Origin: Clostridium estertheticum subsp. estertheticum
Lineage (GTDB): Bacteria; Bacillota; Clostridia; Clostridiales; Clostridiaceae
NCBI RefSeq assembly: GCF_001877035.1
Contig: NZ_CP015756.1
Location: 549,001 to 613,000, forward strand
Reading direction: 5' to 3'
DNA length: 64,000 nt
Position numbers and translations under genes: made by a program. The notes below the pieces were generated by a model. The model was not told where the DNA came from. It saw only the letters and a list, made by a program, of their open reading frames with translations, and did not search any database. Positions within the stretch are counted from its first letter, which is position 1. Each line of letters opens with the position of its first letter. This document shows positions 1-9,061 of the stretch, piece after piece.

Positions 1-557
1 CATTTAGAGATTCTGCATGGCTCATGACAATAGTTTTGCATAATCAACCACATTTTATTGGTCAAGCTGATGAAATACAAATTATTTGGGGTTATTCTTT
101 ATTCCCATACGCAAAAGGTGATTTTATAAAGAAGAGAATGGTAGATTGTAGCGGCGAGGAAATATTAGCTGAGGTATTATATCACTTAAACTTTAAAGAT
201 GATATGAAGAAAATTATAGAAACATCTATTTGTATACCATGTATATTACCGTTTACAACAGCACAATTTTTAACTAGGGCAAAGGGTGATAGACCTCAAA
301 ATATTCCAGAAGGTTCAACTAATTTAGCATTGCTTGGACAATTTTGTGAAATAAAAGATGACGTAGTATTTACAATGGATTATTCAGTAAGAGGTGCACA
401 AATTGCTGTTTATAAATTCTTAAATCTAAATAAGAGACTTACTCCTATTTATAAAGGACAACATGATGTACGTGTAATGCTTAATTCTGTACTTGAAATG
501 ATGAAAGATGATAATTTAAGTAAGGAATTACTTGCAATAAAATCTTTGTTAAAATAA
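1..557 (+). CDS. Oleate hydratase (MCRA family), C-terminal part
   Basis: The reading frame is open to the left edge of the window, so only the last roughly 184 residues are present. The sequence carries the conserved C-terminal block of the myosin-cross-reactive-antigen family: a DSAWLMTIV stretch, QPHF, the LTRAKGDRP segment, and PEGSTNLALLGQFCEI followed by a YSVRGAQIAVY segment. Family members are FAD enzymes that hydrate the cis-9 double bond of unsaturated fatty acids to 10-hydroxy acids. The 3' end is intact and is followed by a strong terminator. A second, broken copy of the N-terminus of this family is found at 49409-49570. Family identification is secure; substrate range is inferred. 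Confidence 0.93.
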   Translation, partial: FRDSAWLMTIVLHNQPHFIGQADEIQIIWGYSLFPYAKGDFIKKRMVDCSGEEILAEVLYHLNFKDDMKKIIETSICIPCILPFTTAQFLTRAKGDRPQNIPEGSTNLALLGQFCEIKDDVVFTMDYSVRGAQIAVYKFLNLNKRLTPIYKGQHDVRVMLNSVLEMMKDDNLSKELLAIKSLLK

Positions 558-570
558 TTTAAATAATGGA

Positions 571-616
571 AGGAAGTCATAAGCTCTTAATTTAAAAGCT
601 TATGGCTTCCTTTTTA
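571..616 (+). terminator. Rho-independent terminator of the oleate hydratase gene
   Basis: The stem GGAAGTCATAAGCT pairs with AGCTTATGGCTTCC (573-611) with one mismatch and is followed by a T run. It lies 15 bases after the stop codon. Confidence 0.85.
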
Positions 617-803
617 TGTGTTTTATTTTGATGTGGGTATAAAAATGTAAGCTTAATGTTTATTTATTACAATTCAATAGCTTTTAAGTTGTATGTACTT
701 ATGTTTAATGGTAACATTGTATTTATAAAAAAGGGCAGTACTAAAGAAAGTGATAAAAGTAATTTATTCAAAATAATTATGAATATTGAATAGGAGTAAT
801 TTC

Positions 804-3032
804 ATGAATGAGGGTTATATAAGGAGAGAAATTAAGGCACTTTTAGAAAAAGCTAATTCACTAAAAAATACTGATTCTCAGCGGGCGATAGAATTATCAA
901 ATGATGCATTACTCCTATCTGAAAAGATAGAATATACACTTGGTGTAAAAGTCGCCAAGTTATATATGGCTTATTCTTACTATAGCATTGGGAATGATGA
1001 AAAAGCATTAGAATTAATATTTGTTTCACTACATTATTTTATTGAAAAAGGATTTTGCGATCTCATATGGTGGGAATATAATTTATTAGGCATTATATTT
1101 AGTGAGTTAGGTGATATTGAAAAAAGTATGACTTTTTATGATAAAGCACAAATAGTCGCAATAGAAATTGATTTAGGTAAAAGATATGATAATAAGGCTA
1201 CTTCGAAAAAATCGATAATGCTTACTTTAAATAATATTGCAGAAAATTATAAACTACTTAATGAATACAAAGAAGCATTAAGTTATAGTGAAAGAGCATA
1301 TGACATAGATTCTTTATCGGATTATAGTTTATCTAGTGGAGTAACTATCCTTAGCTTAGGTGAGATTTATTACTTATTAGAGGATTATGAAAAGGCGAAT
1401 ATTCTCTCATACAAAGCTTTAAAGTACATGAAACGGTACAATTATACTATAGCGGATGCTGATATCTATAAATTATTAGCTCAGACTTCATGGAAAAAGA
1501 GAAACTACGCAAAGGCTGATGAATATTTTTATATTGCTATAAATTTGAATGAAAAACAAGCAATACCTAGTTATAAAATTGATTCATTACTTAGTTATTA
1601 TGAATATATGATGGACCGAAAAAAAATAAAAAAAGCAATTGTTATATTAATAGATGCCTGTAATGTATCAATAAAATATAAACAACATGAAAAGGTATCT
1701 GAGATATCGATGATGTTATCAATATTATATGAAAAGTCAGGAGAATATGAATCCTCTTTTAGATATATGAAATTGCACTATAAGTACGAAAAAAAACATA
1801 TAGAAGATTATAAAAAAAATATTATTCAAAGTTTAAATATGAAAAAGAAGATGTTAGAAATTGAGAAAGAGAATAATAGAATTATAGAGAAAAATGTAAA
1901 CTTAAAAATAGAATCACAATCGCTACAAATGCTTGTTGAAAAAATATCTATTATTAGTGAACTAGGACAGAAAATAACTTCAACTTTAAATGAACATTCG
2001 ATATTAGATATACTTTATTCAAGTATTAAGGATTTCATGGATTTGTCTTATTTTTGTATTGGTCTTTATGATGAGAATAACTCTATGATAAATTATTTAG
2101 ATGCTATTATTAATGGTAAAAAGGAAAATATACCTGCTCTTTCACTTTTAAGTAAACCAAGTTTTACTGAAAAATGTATTGAGAGTGGTGAGTTGATTAT
2201 AATTAATAATGTTAGTAAAGAGTTTCCAAGATATATTAACGAGGGCGCATTTAACAATCAACTAAAATTGAATTATAATTCAGAACTAAATTCACTTATG
2301 TTTTGTCCTCTTATAGTAAATGCGAAGATTATAGGAGTAATGTCAATACAAAGTAAAGGTAAAAATGCTTTTACACCATACCATATTGAAATGGTTAAAG
2401 CGCTATCATCTTATGCTGCTATAGCAATTAATAATTCAATAAAATCAATGGAACTAGAAATGGAAGTTATAAAAACAAAAGAAATTCAAATTGAATTAGA
2501 AAAAGTGAATGAAATATTATTATCTTTGTCTGAAAACGATAGTTTAACGGGGATTCCTAATAGGAGAAAGTTTGATATCTACATAAATGATGTTTGGGAG
2601 GGTAGTATAAGAGAAAGAAATAGTTTATCTCTACTAATCATTGATATAGATTATTTTAAAGAGTATAATGATAACTTTGGTCATTTAGAGGGGGATAATT
2701 GCTTAGCTAGGGTTGCTAGTATATTGGCAAACTTGAATAATGGACCATATTTTGTTGCAAGGTTTGGAGGTGATGAATTTGTGGTTTTATTGCCAGAAAG
2801 TTCAATTGATTACGCAATTAAATTTGGGGAAAATTTAAGAATTAAATTGAAGACGTTGAATATTAGACATAAATTCTCGGAAATTTCAGATAGAATTACT
2901 TTATCAATTGGAATATCTTCTGTTTTTCCTAATGAAAATATAACAATAAATGAATTTATAAGAAAAGTTGATAATGAACTTTATATTGCTAAGAGAAATG
3001 GAAGAAATAGAATATCAGCTGACGTATACTGA
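804..3032 (+). CDS. TPR-GAF-GGDEF diguanylate cyclase
   Basis: The ATG at 804 is preferred over an upstream in-frame TTG because AGGAG (792-796) lies 7 bases before it; this gives 742 residues. The N-terminal half is helical with several TPR-like repeats. A coiled coil near residues 340-375 leads to a GAF-like domain (about 385-545), then a GGDEF domain that begins at the DSLTGIPNRRKF block. The active-site signature GGDEF is intact (about residues 655-659) and the metal-binding D-I-D of the LLIIDIDYFK segment is present. The residues just before GGDEF contain no RxxD inhibitory site, so product inhibition through that site is not expected. There is no signal peptide or membrane segment, so it should act in the cytoplasm and make cyclic di-GMP in response to a GAF or TPR partner that cannot be named from the sequence. 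Confidence 0.88.
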   Translation: MNEGYIRREIKALLEKANSLKNTDSQRAIELSNDALLLSEKIEYTLGVKVAKLYMAYSYYSIGNDEKALELIFVSLHYFIEKGFCDLIWWEYNLLGIIFSELGDIEKSMTFYDKAQIVAIEIDLGKRYDNKATSKKSIMLTLNNIAENYKLLNEYKEALSYSERAYDIDSLSDYSLSSGVTILSLGEIYYLLEDYEKANILSYKALKYMKRYNYTIADADIYKLLAQTSWKKRNYAKADEYFYIAINLNEKQAIPSYKIDSLLSYYEYMMDRKKIKKAIVILIDACNVSIKYKQHEKVSEISMMLSILYEKSGEYESSFRYMKLHYKYEKKHIEDYKKNIIQSLNMKKKMLEIEKENNRIIEKNVNLKIESQSLQMLVEKISIISELGQKITSTLNEHSILDILYSSIKDFMDLSYFCIGLYDENNSMINYLDAIINGKKENIPALSLLSKPSFTEKCIESGELIIINNVSKEFPRYINEGAFNNQLKLNYNSELNSLMFCPLIVNAKIIGVMSIQSKGKNAFTPYHIEMVKALSSYAAIAINNSIKSMELEMEVIKTKEIQIELEKVNEILLSLSENDSLTGIPNRRKFDIYINDVWEGSIRERNSLSLLIIDIDYFKEYNDNFGHLEGDNCLARVASILANLNNGPYFVARFGGDEFVVLLPESSIDYAIKFGENLRIKLKTLNIRHKFSEISDRITLSIGISSVFPNENITINEFIRKVDNELYIAKRNGRNRISADVY

Positions 3033-3054
3033 AAAAAAATATTTTTTTATAAAA

Positions 3055-3129
3055 CGACAAATGCTTTATTCTACAACGTATTAACAGAAGAAAACATCAC
3101 TTTAATGATTATTTATTACAATTTTGTCG
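3055..3129. repeat. Spaced inverted repeat CGACAAA/TTTGTCG
   Basis: CGACAAA at 3055-3061 is matched by TTTGTCG at 3123-3129, both flanked by A or T runs, between the diguanylate cyclase gene and the next gene. It could be a weak terminator of the first gene or an operator of the second. No stronger signal is visible in this gap. Confidence 0.3.
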
Positions 3130-3195
3130 CTTTTGATTGTATATAATTGTGCAATATGGTAATATTGTACTTGTGATAAAGGGGATGTTTAGCAA

Positions 3196-4191
3196 ATGAA
3201 TGAAAATGAGTTACATGAACAACATGCTGAAAGTAAAATATTTACTATTTTAGCAATAATATTTTTCGTAATAGGGGCAATAATATCAATAGTAGAGATT
3301 TTAGTTCAGAGGAGTGTTTATTTAAAAACAGCTAATATAAGTAGCCAACTGGGATATATAATTGGAAGAATAATCGCAGTTATTCTTATAGCATATATAG
3401 TTAGATTAATTTTTAAAAAGAAAAAAGGCTGTGCTCTAATGATTTTTTCAATAATTTTCATGCTTGCGTCAACTGTAACAACAGCTAATGCAATCAACAA
3501 AAGAACTGAGGAGATTAGTTTTAACAAGGTTGCTATGCACAAATTAATAAGTATGAGTAGTGATTATGCAGCTGGAAAAGAATTAAGTTCTGATAAATTA
3601 GAAAATTCTAAATATGGTAATATGGCACCTCTTTTAGATTTATGTAATCAATATTTTATTTCTTATCAAAAATTGAGTGCTAATATGAAAACAGATGTAT
3701 CTAAAGCTCATGTTGAGACTTTATTATCAGCCGATACATTTAGTACTCCAGCTAAGACTAAAGATACTCAGGAAAGATTAAAAACCTTAACTAATGGATT
3801 TGCTCAATTTGAAACAGATGCTAATAAAATTACTAAAACAATGAATACAGATGTAAATAACGTAGATATTCCGAAAATCTATAAAGAAGATGTAGCGGCC
3901 GGGTTTGAAAAAGGACAACTTCAATCAAGCGCTATGATAAAGAAATATATAGCATTTGAAACAAGTTTTATTAAAAAGATAAATGATAGTGTAACCTTTA
4001 TGGTAAGTGAAAAGGGAAATTATGAAGTAAAGAACAACATGGTATATTTTAAATCACCTGCTACATTAGCTAAATTTAATAAAAACATGAGTGATATACA
4101 AAAATTAGCAATTGAAGAAACTACTCTTATAAATGATATGAAGAAAACAGCAGAGAAACAACTTGATTATATGAAAACTTTAGATAAGTAA
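3196..4191 (+). CDS. Membrane protein with a long extracytoplasmic domain, unknown function
   Basis: This 331-residue protein has three hydrophobic segments near residues 15-40, 50-72 and 80-98, with the basic stretch KKKKG between the second and third. A hydrophilic, mostly helical domain of about 230 residues follows. The start is supported by GGGGATG upstream. I do not recognise the family. The architecture resembles membrane-anchored proteins with an external helical domain. It is a single-gene unit with the dehydratase cluster converging on it. Confidence 0.65.
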   Translation: MNENELHEQHAESKIFTILAIIFFVIGAIISIVEILVQRSVYLKTANISSQLGYIIGRIIAVILIAYIVRLIFKKKKGCALMIFSIIFMLASTVTTANAINKRTEEISFNKVAMHKLISMSSDYAAGKELSSDKLENSKYGNMAPLLDLCNQYFISYQKLSANMKTDVSKAHVETLLSADTFSTPAKTKDTQERLKTLTNGFAQFETDANKITKTMNTDVNNVDIPKIYKEDVAAGFEKGQLQSSAMIKKYIAFETSFIKKINDSVTFMVSEKGNYEVKNNMVYFKSPATLAKFNKNMSDIQKLAIEETTLINDMKKTAEKQLDYMKTLDK

Positions 4192-4237
4192 TTGTATGGA
4201 ATAAGATTGTAAAAAAGTAGAGGTAGTAGATAAATGT

Positions 4238-5212
4238 TTATCTGATATCTCTCTTTTTGAATTCCATTTTATTGCTCCATTTGCCACACCTATCTCCAAA
4301 GCAGCCTACAGTCTTTTCACCATCTTTTATTGCAATTACTTCACAATTATTACCACAACCATTGCACTCAATATTTCTAGGTACAAAATTATTAAAGGCT
4401 ATTTCAAACCCTTTAAAATTTGTTTTACCTATCTTCATGGTTTTTTCCTTTGAAAGTATTGCAGCCCCTATAGCGCCCATTACATTATAATGAACTGGGA
4501 CATAGACCTCAGTATTTAAGGCTTTCTCAAAAGCTGCTTTAATACCAATATTCGCTGCAACACCTCCTTGAAAAAATATTTTTGAACGGATTTGTTTACC
4601 TTTTCCCACATTGCTTAAATAATTTCTTACCATTGCTTCGCAAAGCCCACCTATTATGTCCTCTTCATTATATCCGAGCTGTTGCTTATGTATCATGTCA
4701 GATTCTGCAAAAACAGCACATCTTCCAGCTATTCTAACAGGTGATTTTGATTTTAATGCATAGTGTCCAAAATCTTCAATAGGTATCTCTAGCCTTTCTG
4801 CTTGCCTATCAAGAAAAGACCCTGTACCTGCTGCACATACTGTATTCATTGCAAAATCTGTTACAATACCATTTTCTAATAATATTATCTTTGAATCTTG
4901 ACCTCCTATTTCCAATATGGTTTTTACTTCTTTGTCAATTTCAAGGGATGCAACTGCATGAGCAGTAATTTCATTTTTTACAATGTCTGCACCTATTAAA
5001 AAGGATGCCATTTGTCTTCCACTTCCAGTAGTTCCAACAGATTTTATTTGCTTAGTATCATATTTCTTGTTTAATACTTTTAATCCGTCTTGAATTGCTT
5101 TTATAGGTTTACCTTTTGTTCTTAAATATAATTTTTCTATAACATTTAATGAATTATCTAATAGTACAATGTTAGTACTTACAGATCCTACATCAACTCC
5201 CATATAGTACAT
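4238..5212 (-). CDS. 2-hydroxyacyl-CoA dehydratase activase (BcrAD/BadFG/HgdC family)
   Basis: The 324 residues show the ASKHA ATPase pattern of dehydratase activators: a phosphate-1 loop DVGSVSTNIVLLD near residue 7, TTGSGR near 61, GGQDSKII near 103 and NTVCAAGTGSFLDRQ near 123. Cys126 and Cys165 (in IAGRCAVF) are the expected ligands of the [4Fe-4S] cluster shared by the dimer. Such proteins use ATP hydrolysis to push one electron into a radical-forming dehydratase. An extra Cys-rich tail (ECNGCGNNCE, then CFGDRCGKW) could hold another metal site. The start at 5212 has GAGGAG 8 bases upstream and overlaps the preceding gene by 20 bases, which indicates one operon with the two genes to its right. 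Confidence 0.9.
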   Translation of the reverse strand: MYYMGVDVGSVSTNIVLLDNSLNVIEKLYLRTKGKPIKAIQDGLKVLNKKYDTKQIKSVGTTGSGRQMASFLIGADIVKNEITAHAVASLEIDKEVKTILEIGGQDSKIILLENGIVTDFAMNTVCAAGTGSFLDRQAERLEIPIEDFGHYALKSKSPVRIAGRCAVFAESDMIHKQQLGYNEEDIIGGLCEAMVRNYLSNVGKGKQIRSKIFFQGGVAANIGIKAAFEKALNTEVYVPVHYNVMGAIGAAILSKEKTMKIGKTNFKGFEIAFNNFVPRNIECNGCGNNCEVIAIKDGEKTVGCFGDRCGKWSNKMEFKKRDIR

Positions 5213-6290
5213 TGTTTTTTCTCCTCTCTAACATATCTACAAATGCTTCTATCCTAGTAATATAGCCGGCTTCTCCAGTCATTTCGTCTACTATTAAAGT
5301 CATTATCGGAAAATTCTTATCACTTGAAATTTTAGTTAGAATTGCTTTTGATACAATTTCAGGCATACATCCCATAGGGAAAATTTGAATTGCCCCATCA
5401 AAACTTTCTTTTTCTGCAAGAAGTGCTTCTCCTACACATTCTCTAGCGTGGCCACCAATATAATATGGAAGATATTCTTTAGAGGCTTTTCTTATGTCAA
5501 TTGAGTTTAGTTTAAATGGGCTAAGTAATGTATTTTTAATCCACCAAGTAGGGGTAAGTTTTCTTTTAGTGGATACTCCATAGTCCATAAGTTTATCTTC
5601 TATATATAGGTTAGCAAAGGGCTCAATTACAGTATAAATTTCACCAATAATTGCAATTTTAATTGGGGACTTATCTTTATTAATAGGAATATTATCTATT
5701 TTATTATTATATTCTTTTAAAATGCTCACCATCTGTGGGGGCGAAAGTGCCTTGGAGGCATTAGTGGTACATTCTTTTAAAAGGTTTTTAAATTGACCTT
5801 TGTTAACTTCAAGTCCCGTTAAATAATGTACTTTACTTTCAATTGTATCGATAAGTTCATTTACCTTGTAGGCTACTTTTAATGCTTTGATTTTTTGTAA
5901 TTTACCTTCCTTACTATTATTTGATATCTTGGATAGGCGATTTAAAAATTCATTTTTGCCAATGTCAAAAGGACTATCAACTACAATAAAAGTTAAGTTG
6001 TGACCCATTTTTTTAAGAGCATTTATTTGTAATTCGCAATACTCACCAAATCTACAAGGACCACAGCTTCCGGGAAGGAGTATGGTATCGGCTCCAAGTT
6101 TTATACTCTGCAAATAATTACCCATCATAATTTTATAAGGTAAGCACATTTCTTCAGGAGAAAACGTGGAGCCTAGCTCCAACGCTTCACTACTACTAAA
6201 TGGTGCAATTATACATTCTATACCGAGTCCATCAAATAATGCTTTAGCTGCAAGGTGTGTGTTGCCGAAATGTGGAAATGTTATCTTCAT
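5193..6290 (-). CDS. 2-hydroxyacyl-CoA dehydratase-type protein (HgdB/DUF2229-like)
   Basis: The ATG at 6290 follows AAAGGA with proper spacing, whereas the longer reading would need a TTG; this gives 365 residues. Conserved features are the N-terminal ITFPHFGNTHLAAKAL segment, FSPEEMCLPYK, and the Cys-rich GSCGPCRFGEYCELQ block, plus a C-terminal GGHARECVGEAL and FPMGCMPE. These cysteines are placed to hold an iron-sulfur cluster as in HgdA/HgdB-type dehydratase subunits. It overlaps its upstream neighbour by 47 bases and its downstream neighbour by 20. The true substrate is unknown. No CoA-transferase or fermentation gene is nearby. Confidence 0.82.
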   Translation of the reverse strand: MKITFPHFGNTHLAAKALFDGLGIECIIAPFSSSEALELGSTFSPEEMCLPYKIMMGNYLQSIKLGADTILLPGSCGPCRFGEYCELQINALKKMGHNLTFIVVDSPFDIGKNEFLNRLSKISNNSKEGKLQKIKALKVAYKVNELIDTIESKVHYLTGLEVNKGQFKNLLKECTTNASKALSPPQMVSILKEYNNKIDNIPINKDKSPIKIAIIGEIYTVIEPFANLYIEDKLMDYGVSTKRKLTPTWWIKNTLLSPFKLNSIDIRKASKEYLPYYIGGHARECVGEALLAEKESFDGAIQIFPMGCMPEIVSKAILTKISSDKNFPIMTLIVDEMTGEAGYITRIEAFVDMLERRKNNVLYGS

Positions 6291-7182
6291 TTTTATTTTT
6301 CCTTTCAATCATATCGATAAAGGCCTCAATTCTTGTATCTATACCACCTTCACCAGTATGTTCATCAACTTTTAAGACTAAAAGAGGGAAATCACAAAGT
6401 TTATCTTTAATAAGTTCAATTACAACAGAGTCTATTCCGCAAGCAAAGGATGATATATATATAGCACCATCTATTTCTTTGTTTTTAGCTATACTAGTTG
6501 TAAAGCCATAAGAATTTGATGCAAAAGTCCAAAAGGGACGTTTAAAAAGAGTATTTACCTCTGATTTGATTTGTTCTTCACTCACGTATTCCTCTGTTAT
6601 GACCCCGACCCCTAATTTGTTTAATTTCTTCACTATATCCATATTAATAAAGGTATCGTATAGATTGTATGGATGCCCAACTAGAGCGATAGTTATTTTA
6701 TAGCCTTCATCTTTGATACCAAATTTAGTCTTTCTTTGTTCCTCTAGAGCATTGTTAAATGCAACTTTTGTTTTGTGTTTGTCTTTCGTAATCATGTTAG
6801 CTAAATTTTTACACCAAGCATATAATTCCTTCTCGCTTGTTGCATATATAGGTTCTGTCATTACTTTTGGCATATTAGGTATGCTACATAGGATCATTTC
6901 TGGAAGACCGCAAAACTTTGGGCATATAAATTCGCGCTGGCGTACCCTCATAAATCTTGGTATTATTAATAAATCACATTTATCTTTTATATTTAAGATA
7001 TGTCCGTGGAATATCTTTATAGGCAGACAGGCCTCGTCTACGCAATATTTAATTCCTTCATTTAAAATGTTTTTATTCGTATCTGTAGATGTAATTATTT
7101 CTACACCTAGTTCACTTAAAAATCTTTTTATAAATGGATAGTATTTATAATATAATAAACCTTTAGGAATTCCAACTTTCAT
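6244..7182 (-). CDS. Acyl-CoA dehydratase activase-related protein (DUF2229-type)
   Basis: The 312-residue protein starts with MKVGIPKGLLYYKYYPF, a signature of the DUF2229 proteins that accompany dehydratase activators. It contains Cys residues in YCVDEACLPIK, CPKFCGLPE and SSFACGIDSV and ends with VDEHTGEGGIDTRIEAF, a motif echoed in its downstream neighbour (VDEMTGEAGYITRIEAF). The two proteins are therefore distant homologues. The start has AAGGAG 6 bases upstream. It is the first gene of the three-gene minus-strand operon. In many anaerobes the corresponding domains are fused in one very large protein, while here they are separate. Confidence 0.8.
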   Translation of the reverse strand: MKVGIPKGLLYYKYYPFIKRFLSELGVEIITSTDTNKNILNEGIKYCVDEACLPIKIFHGHILNIKDKCDLLIIPRFMRVRQREFICPKFCGLPEMILCSIPNMPKVMTEPIYATSEKELYAWCKNLANMITKDKHKTKVAFNNALEEQRKTKFGIKDEGYKITIALVGHPYNLYDTFINMDIVKKLNKLGVGVITEEYVSEEQIKSEVNTLFKRPFWTFASNSYGFTTSIAKNKEIDGAIYISSFACGIDSVVIELIKDKLCDFPLLVLKVDEHTGEGGIDTRIEAFIDMIERKNKNEDNISTFRQHTPCS

Positions 7183-7300
7183 AACTTACTCCTTCCATGT
7201 GCATAGATCACTCTTTTTTATTCTGAACTATTTATAGGAAAAGTATTCTTATTTAGAATATAATTTTATAGAAGAGCATGCTATATATTTGTTATTGCAT

Positions 7301-7349
7301 AAAAAAGTCTGCGCCCATAATATCATTAGAATATTATGGGCACAGACTT
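7301..7349 (-). terminator. Terminator of the MBL-fold hydrolase gene
   Basis: Arms at 7305-7323 and 7331-7349 (AAGTCTG.GCCCATAATAT and its complement, one mismatch) form a long stem. Read on the minus strand it is followed by a run of six T. It separates the hydrolase gene from the dehydratase operon. Confidence 0.85.
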
Positions 7350-7384
7350 ATGGTAAATATTTTGTTTGTTAGATATCAAATCAT

Positions 7385-8188
7385 TTACAATTCAATAATA
7401 TCTAAATCATCAGGAACAATAATATTTCCTGAGAAGAATTTCTTGCCTTCATCGGTATATAGTTTTCTTCTATTTAATATATTTTTGTCCTCAGTATGAA
7501 ATAGAACTATATTTTTTACGTTTAGCTTAGATGCATTTTCACAAGCATCTTTTACAGTAGCATGATGTTTTTCATAAGGTTTAAAGATATCCTTTTGTGA
7601 ATATAAACAAAAGGCCTCATGAAAAAGATAATCTACATTATTAGCATATTCAAATAACTCTTCATTGTAAGGCTCATCACCAAAAAAAGCCAAACTTTTT
7701 CCGTTTTTAAGTGTTGTATTAAAGCCAAACTGAAGCTCTTTAGTACTTCTAATATCAAAAAAATTTATACTTAAGTCTAGTATAGAAACCGTACATTTAT
7801 CATAAATCTCATTAAATAGTATTCTAGTTCCAATAAACTTTGTAAATTTTTTATCTAAAAGCAAGCTGCTTATTGTGTTTATTATATCAATATTATTTTT
7901 GTGGCAATAAATTGTTAGATTGCCGTCATAATTTCCATTCATAATTTGCTGAGCTACAGCCCTAATTATCCAAACAATGCCGGAAATATGATCGTTATGT
8001 CTATGAGATATAAAAACATTGTGGATATTGCTTATATCTATGTTTAATTTTTCTAGGTTTGAGAGTATGGTATTTCCACCTCCTGTATCTACTAAAAAAT
8101 GCTCTTTACCGCTAGAAATGGTAAAACAAGTGTTATAACATTTTGTAACCATAGCACTCCCTGTACCTAAAATATTAACTGATTCCAT
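7385..8188 (-). CDS. MBL-fold metal-dependent hydrolase (RNase Z-like)
   Basis: The protein has 267 residues. The metal-binding motif HRHNDH lies near residue 61 (the family pattern is HxHxDH), preceded by the FLVDTGGGNT strand-turn and followed by FGDEPYNEE, LFHEAFC and a late His in KHHATVKDACE and LFHTED. This is the ribonuclease Z/ElaC-like branch of the metallo-beta-lactamase fold by its opening ILGTGSA motif. It is shorter than canonical RNase Z and lacks an obvious exosite arm, so it may instead be a small-molecule hydrolase. The ribosome binding site is GGGGGA. It appears monocistronic. Confidence 0.82.
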   Translation of the reverse strand: MESVNILGTGSAMVTKCYNTCFTISSGKEHFLVDTGGGNTILSNLEKLNIDISNIHNVFISHRHNDHISGIVWIIRAVAQQIMNGNYDGNLTIYCHKNNIDIINTISSLLLDKKFTKFIGTRILFNEIYDKCTVSILDLSINFFDIRSTKELQFGFNTTLKNGKSLAFFGDEPYNEELFEYANNVDYLFHEAFCLYSQKDIFKPYEKHHATVKDACENASKLNVKNIVLFHTEDKNILNRRKLYTDEGKKFFSGNIIVPDDLDIIEL

Positions 8189-8389
8189 ATATTTTCCCCC
8201 AATATTAGTTTGATTTAAATAGAAATTTTATTCTAATTTATATTTTAAATTACTTCTATTAATTATTACAGTAAAAAACATAATTATCAATAGATTATCC
8301 TATTAACATTGTTTATTTTTTTAAGATTAAAATTAAAATTAAGTATACTTTAAAAAAGACAATTTGTAGTTAGGATTATCTTTATAAAT

Positions 8390-8431
8390 AACAATTAGTA
8401 GTATTGATAATCATCTTTAAAGCTAATTGTT
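8390..8431 (-). terminator. Inverted repeat downstream of the truncated binding-protein gene
   Basis: AACAATTAG (8390-8398) pairs with CTAATTGTT (8423-8431); on the minus strand it is followed by ATTTATAAAG. It lies just after the premature end of the gene at 8469. Terminator function is plausible but the U run is weak. Confidence 0.4.
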
Positions 8432-8468
8432 GTTGTGCTTAATATATAAGTTTCTTCACGCCTCATAG

Positions 8469-8717
8469 CTAAAGCATAACTCCAAGCACTGCAGCATCTT
8501 CCATAGATTCTAAACTCGCAGTTACAATTTTGGTTACATTTTTCGGAAGTTTGTATTTCTTGTTTAGATATGTTATTGTCTGAGTGTTTTGTTTTATATT
8601 AGAAGTAGATGCACTTTCAGTTGCTGTTTTTTGTGAGTCTTTTTTTGAATTGTTAAAAACTATAAGGCCAACACAAATTACAATTACTAACCCAATTAAA
8701 AAAAATTTTTGCTTCAT
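8469..8717 (-). pseudogene. Truncated iron/siderophore-type ABC transporter substrate-binding protein
   Basis: The 82-residue product has a signal-peptide-like N-terminus (MKQKFFLIGLVIVICVGLIVF), a Ser/Thr-rich linker and then ITYLNKKYKLPKNVTKIVTASLESMEDAAVLGV. That is the start of the periplasmic-binding domain of FecB/FhuD-type proteins, where a further 200 or so residues are expected. The frame stops at 8469, and no continuation of the domain is visible in any minus-strand frame between 8189 and 8468. The promoter side is intact: AAGGAGAG stands before the ATG and an iron-box-like palindrome lies at 8849-8880. I read this as the remnant of an iron-uptake gene. A short secreted peptide that is still made cannot be excluded. 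Confidence 0.75.
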
Positions 8718-9061
8718 TTTTTTAACTCTCCTTTTTATACTACTTAAATAAAAGTAATATTTCTAAATAATTTTTCAACATATAATTATACATAAGTTGT
8801 GGATATTATATTCCTTAGCGGTAAAACTAGTAGGGTTACGCCAGATTATGATTATCATTTTTAATAGAAAATGATAATCAATGATAATACAAAGTATATA
8901 GTGGTTAATATATTTTTGCAAGGTAAAAATTGGATACATATTATGATATAGCGATTTTTTTATAAATTATAAAAAATCAGACATAAAAATATAAAATTGA
9001 TTTATATAAATAAATAGTGGGTAACATAATAAAATCGAAATAGAAAAAGAGGCGAATTTGG
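8718..9061. other. Divergent intergenic region (344 bases)
   Basis: This gap separates the truncated binding protein (minus) from the alpha/beta hydrolase (plus). It contains the palindrome at 8849-8880 with an adjoining half-site-like ATGATAATAC, and otherwise very AT-rich sequence without an ORF that has a ribosome binding site. Confidence 0.6.
8849..8880. promoter_or_regulatory. Fur-box-like palindrome
   Basis: The arms TGATTATCATTTT (8849-8861) and AAAATGATAATCA (8868-8880) are perfectly complementary over 13 bases with a 6-base spacer. ATGATAAT follows at 8881-8888 and GATTATG precedes at 8844-8850. TGATAATCATTATCA-like sequences are the classical binding sites of Fur-family regulators. 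The site lies about 130 bases upstream of the truncated iron-type binding protein and 180 bases upstream of the divergent hydrolase. The regulator itself is not in the window. Confidence 0.6.

Noticed and set aside
7278-7499. A 73-codon plus-strand ORF opposite the MBL hydrolase
   Set aside because: It overlaps the terminator and the 3' end of the well-supported minus-strand gene and has no ribosome binding site. It is a shadow ORF.
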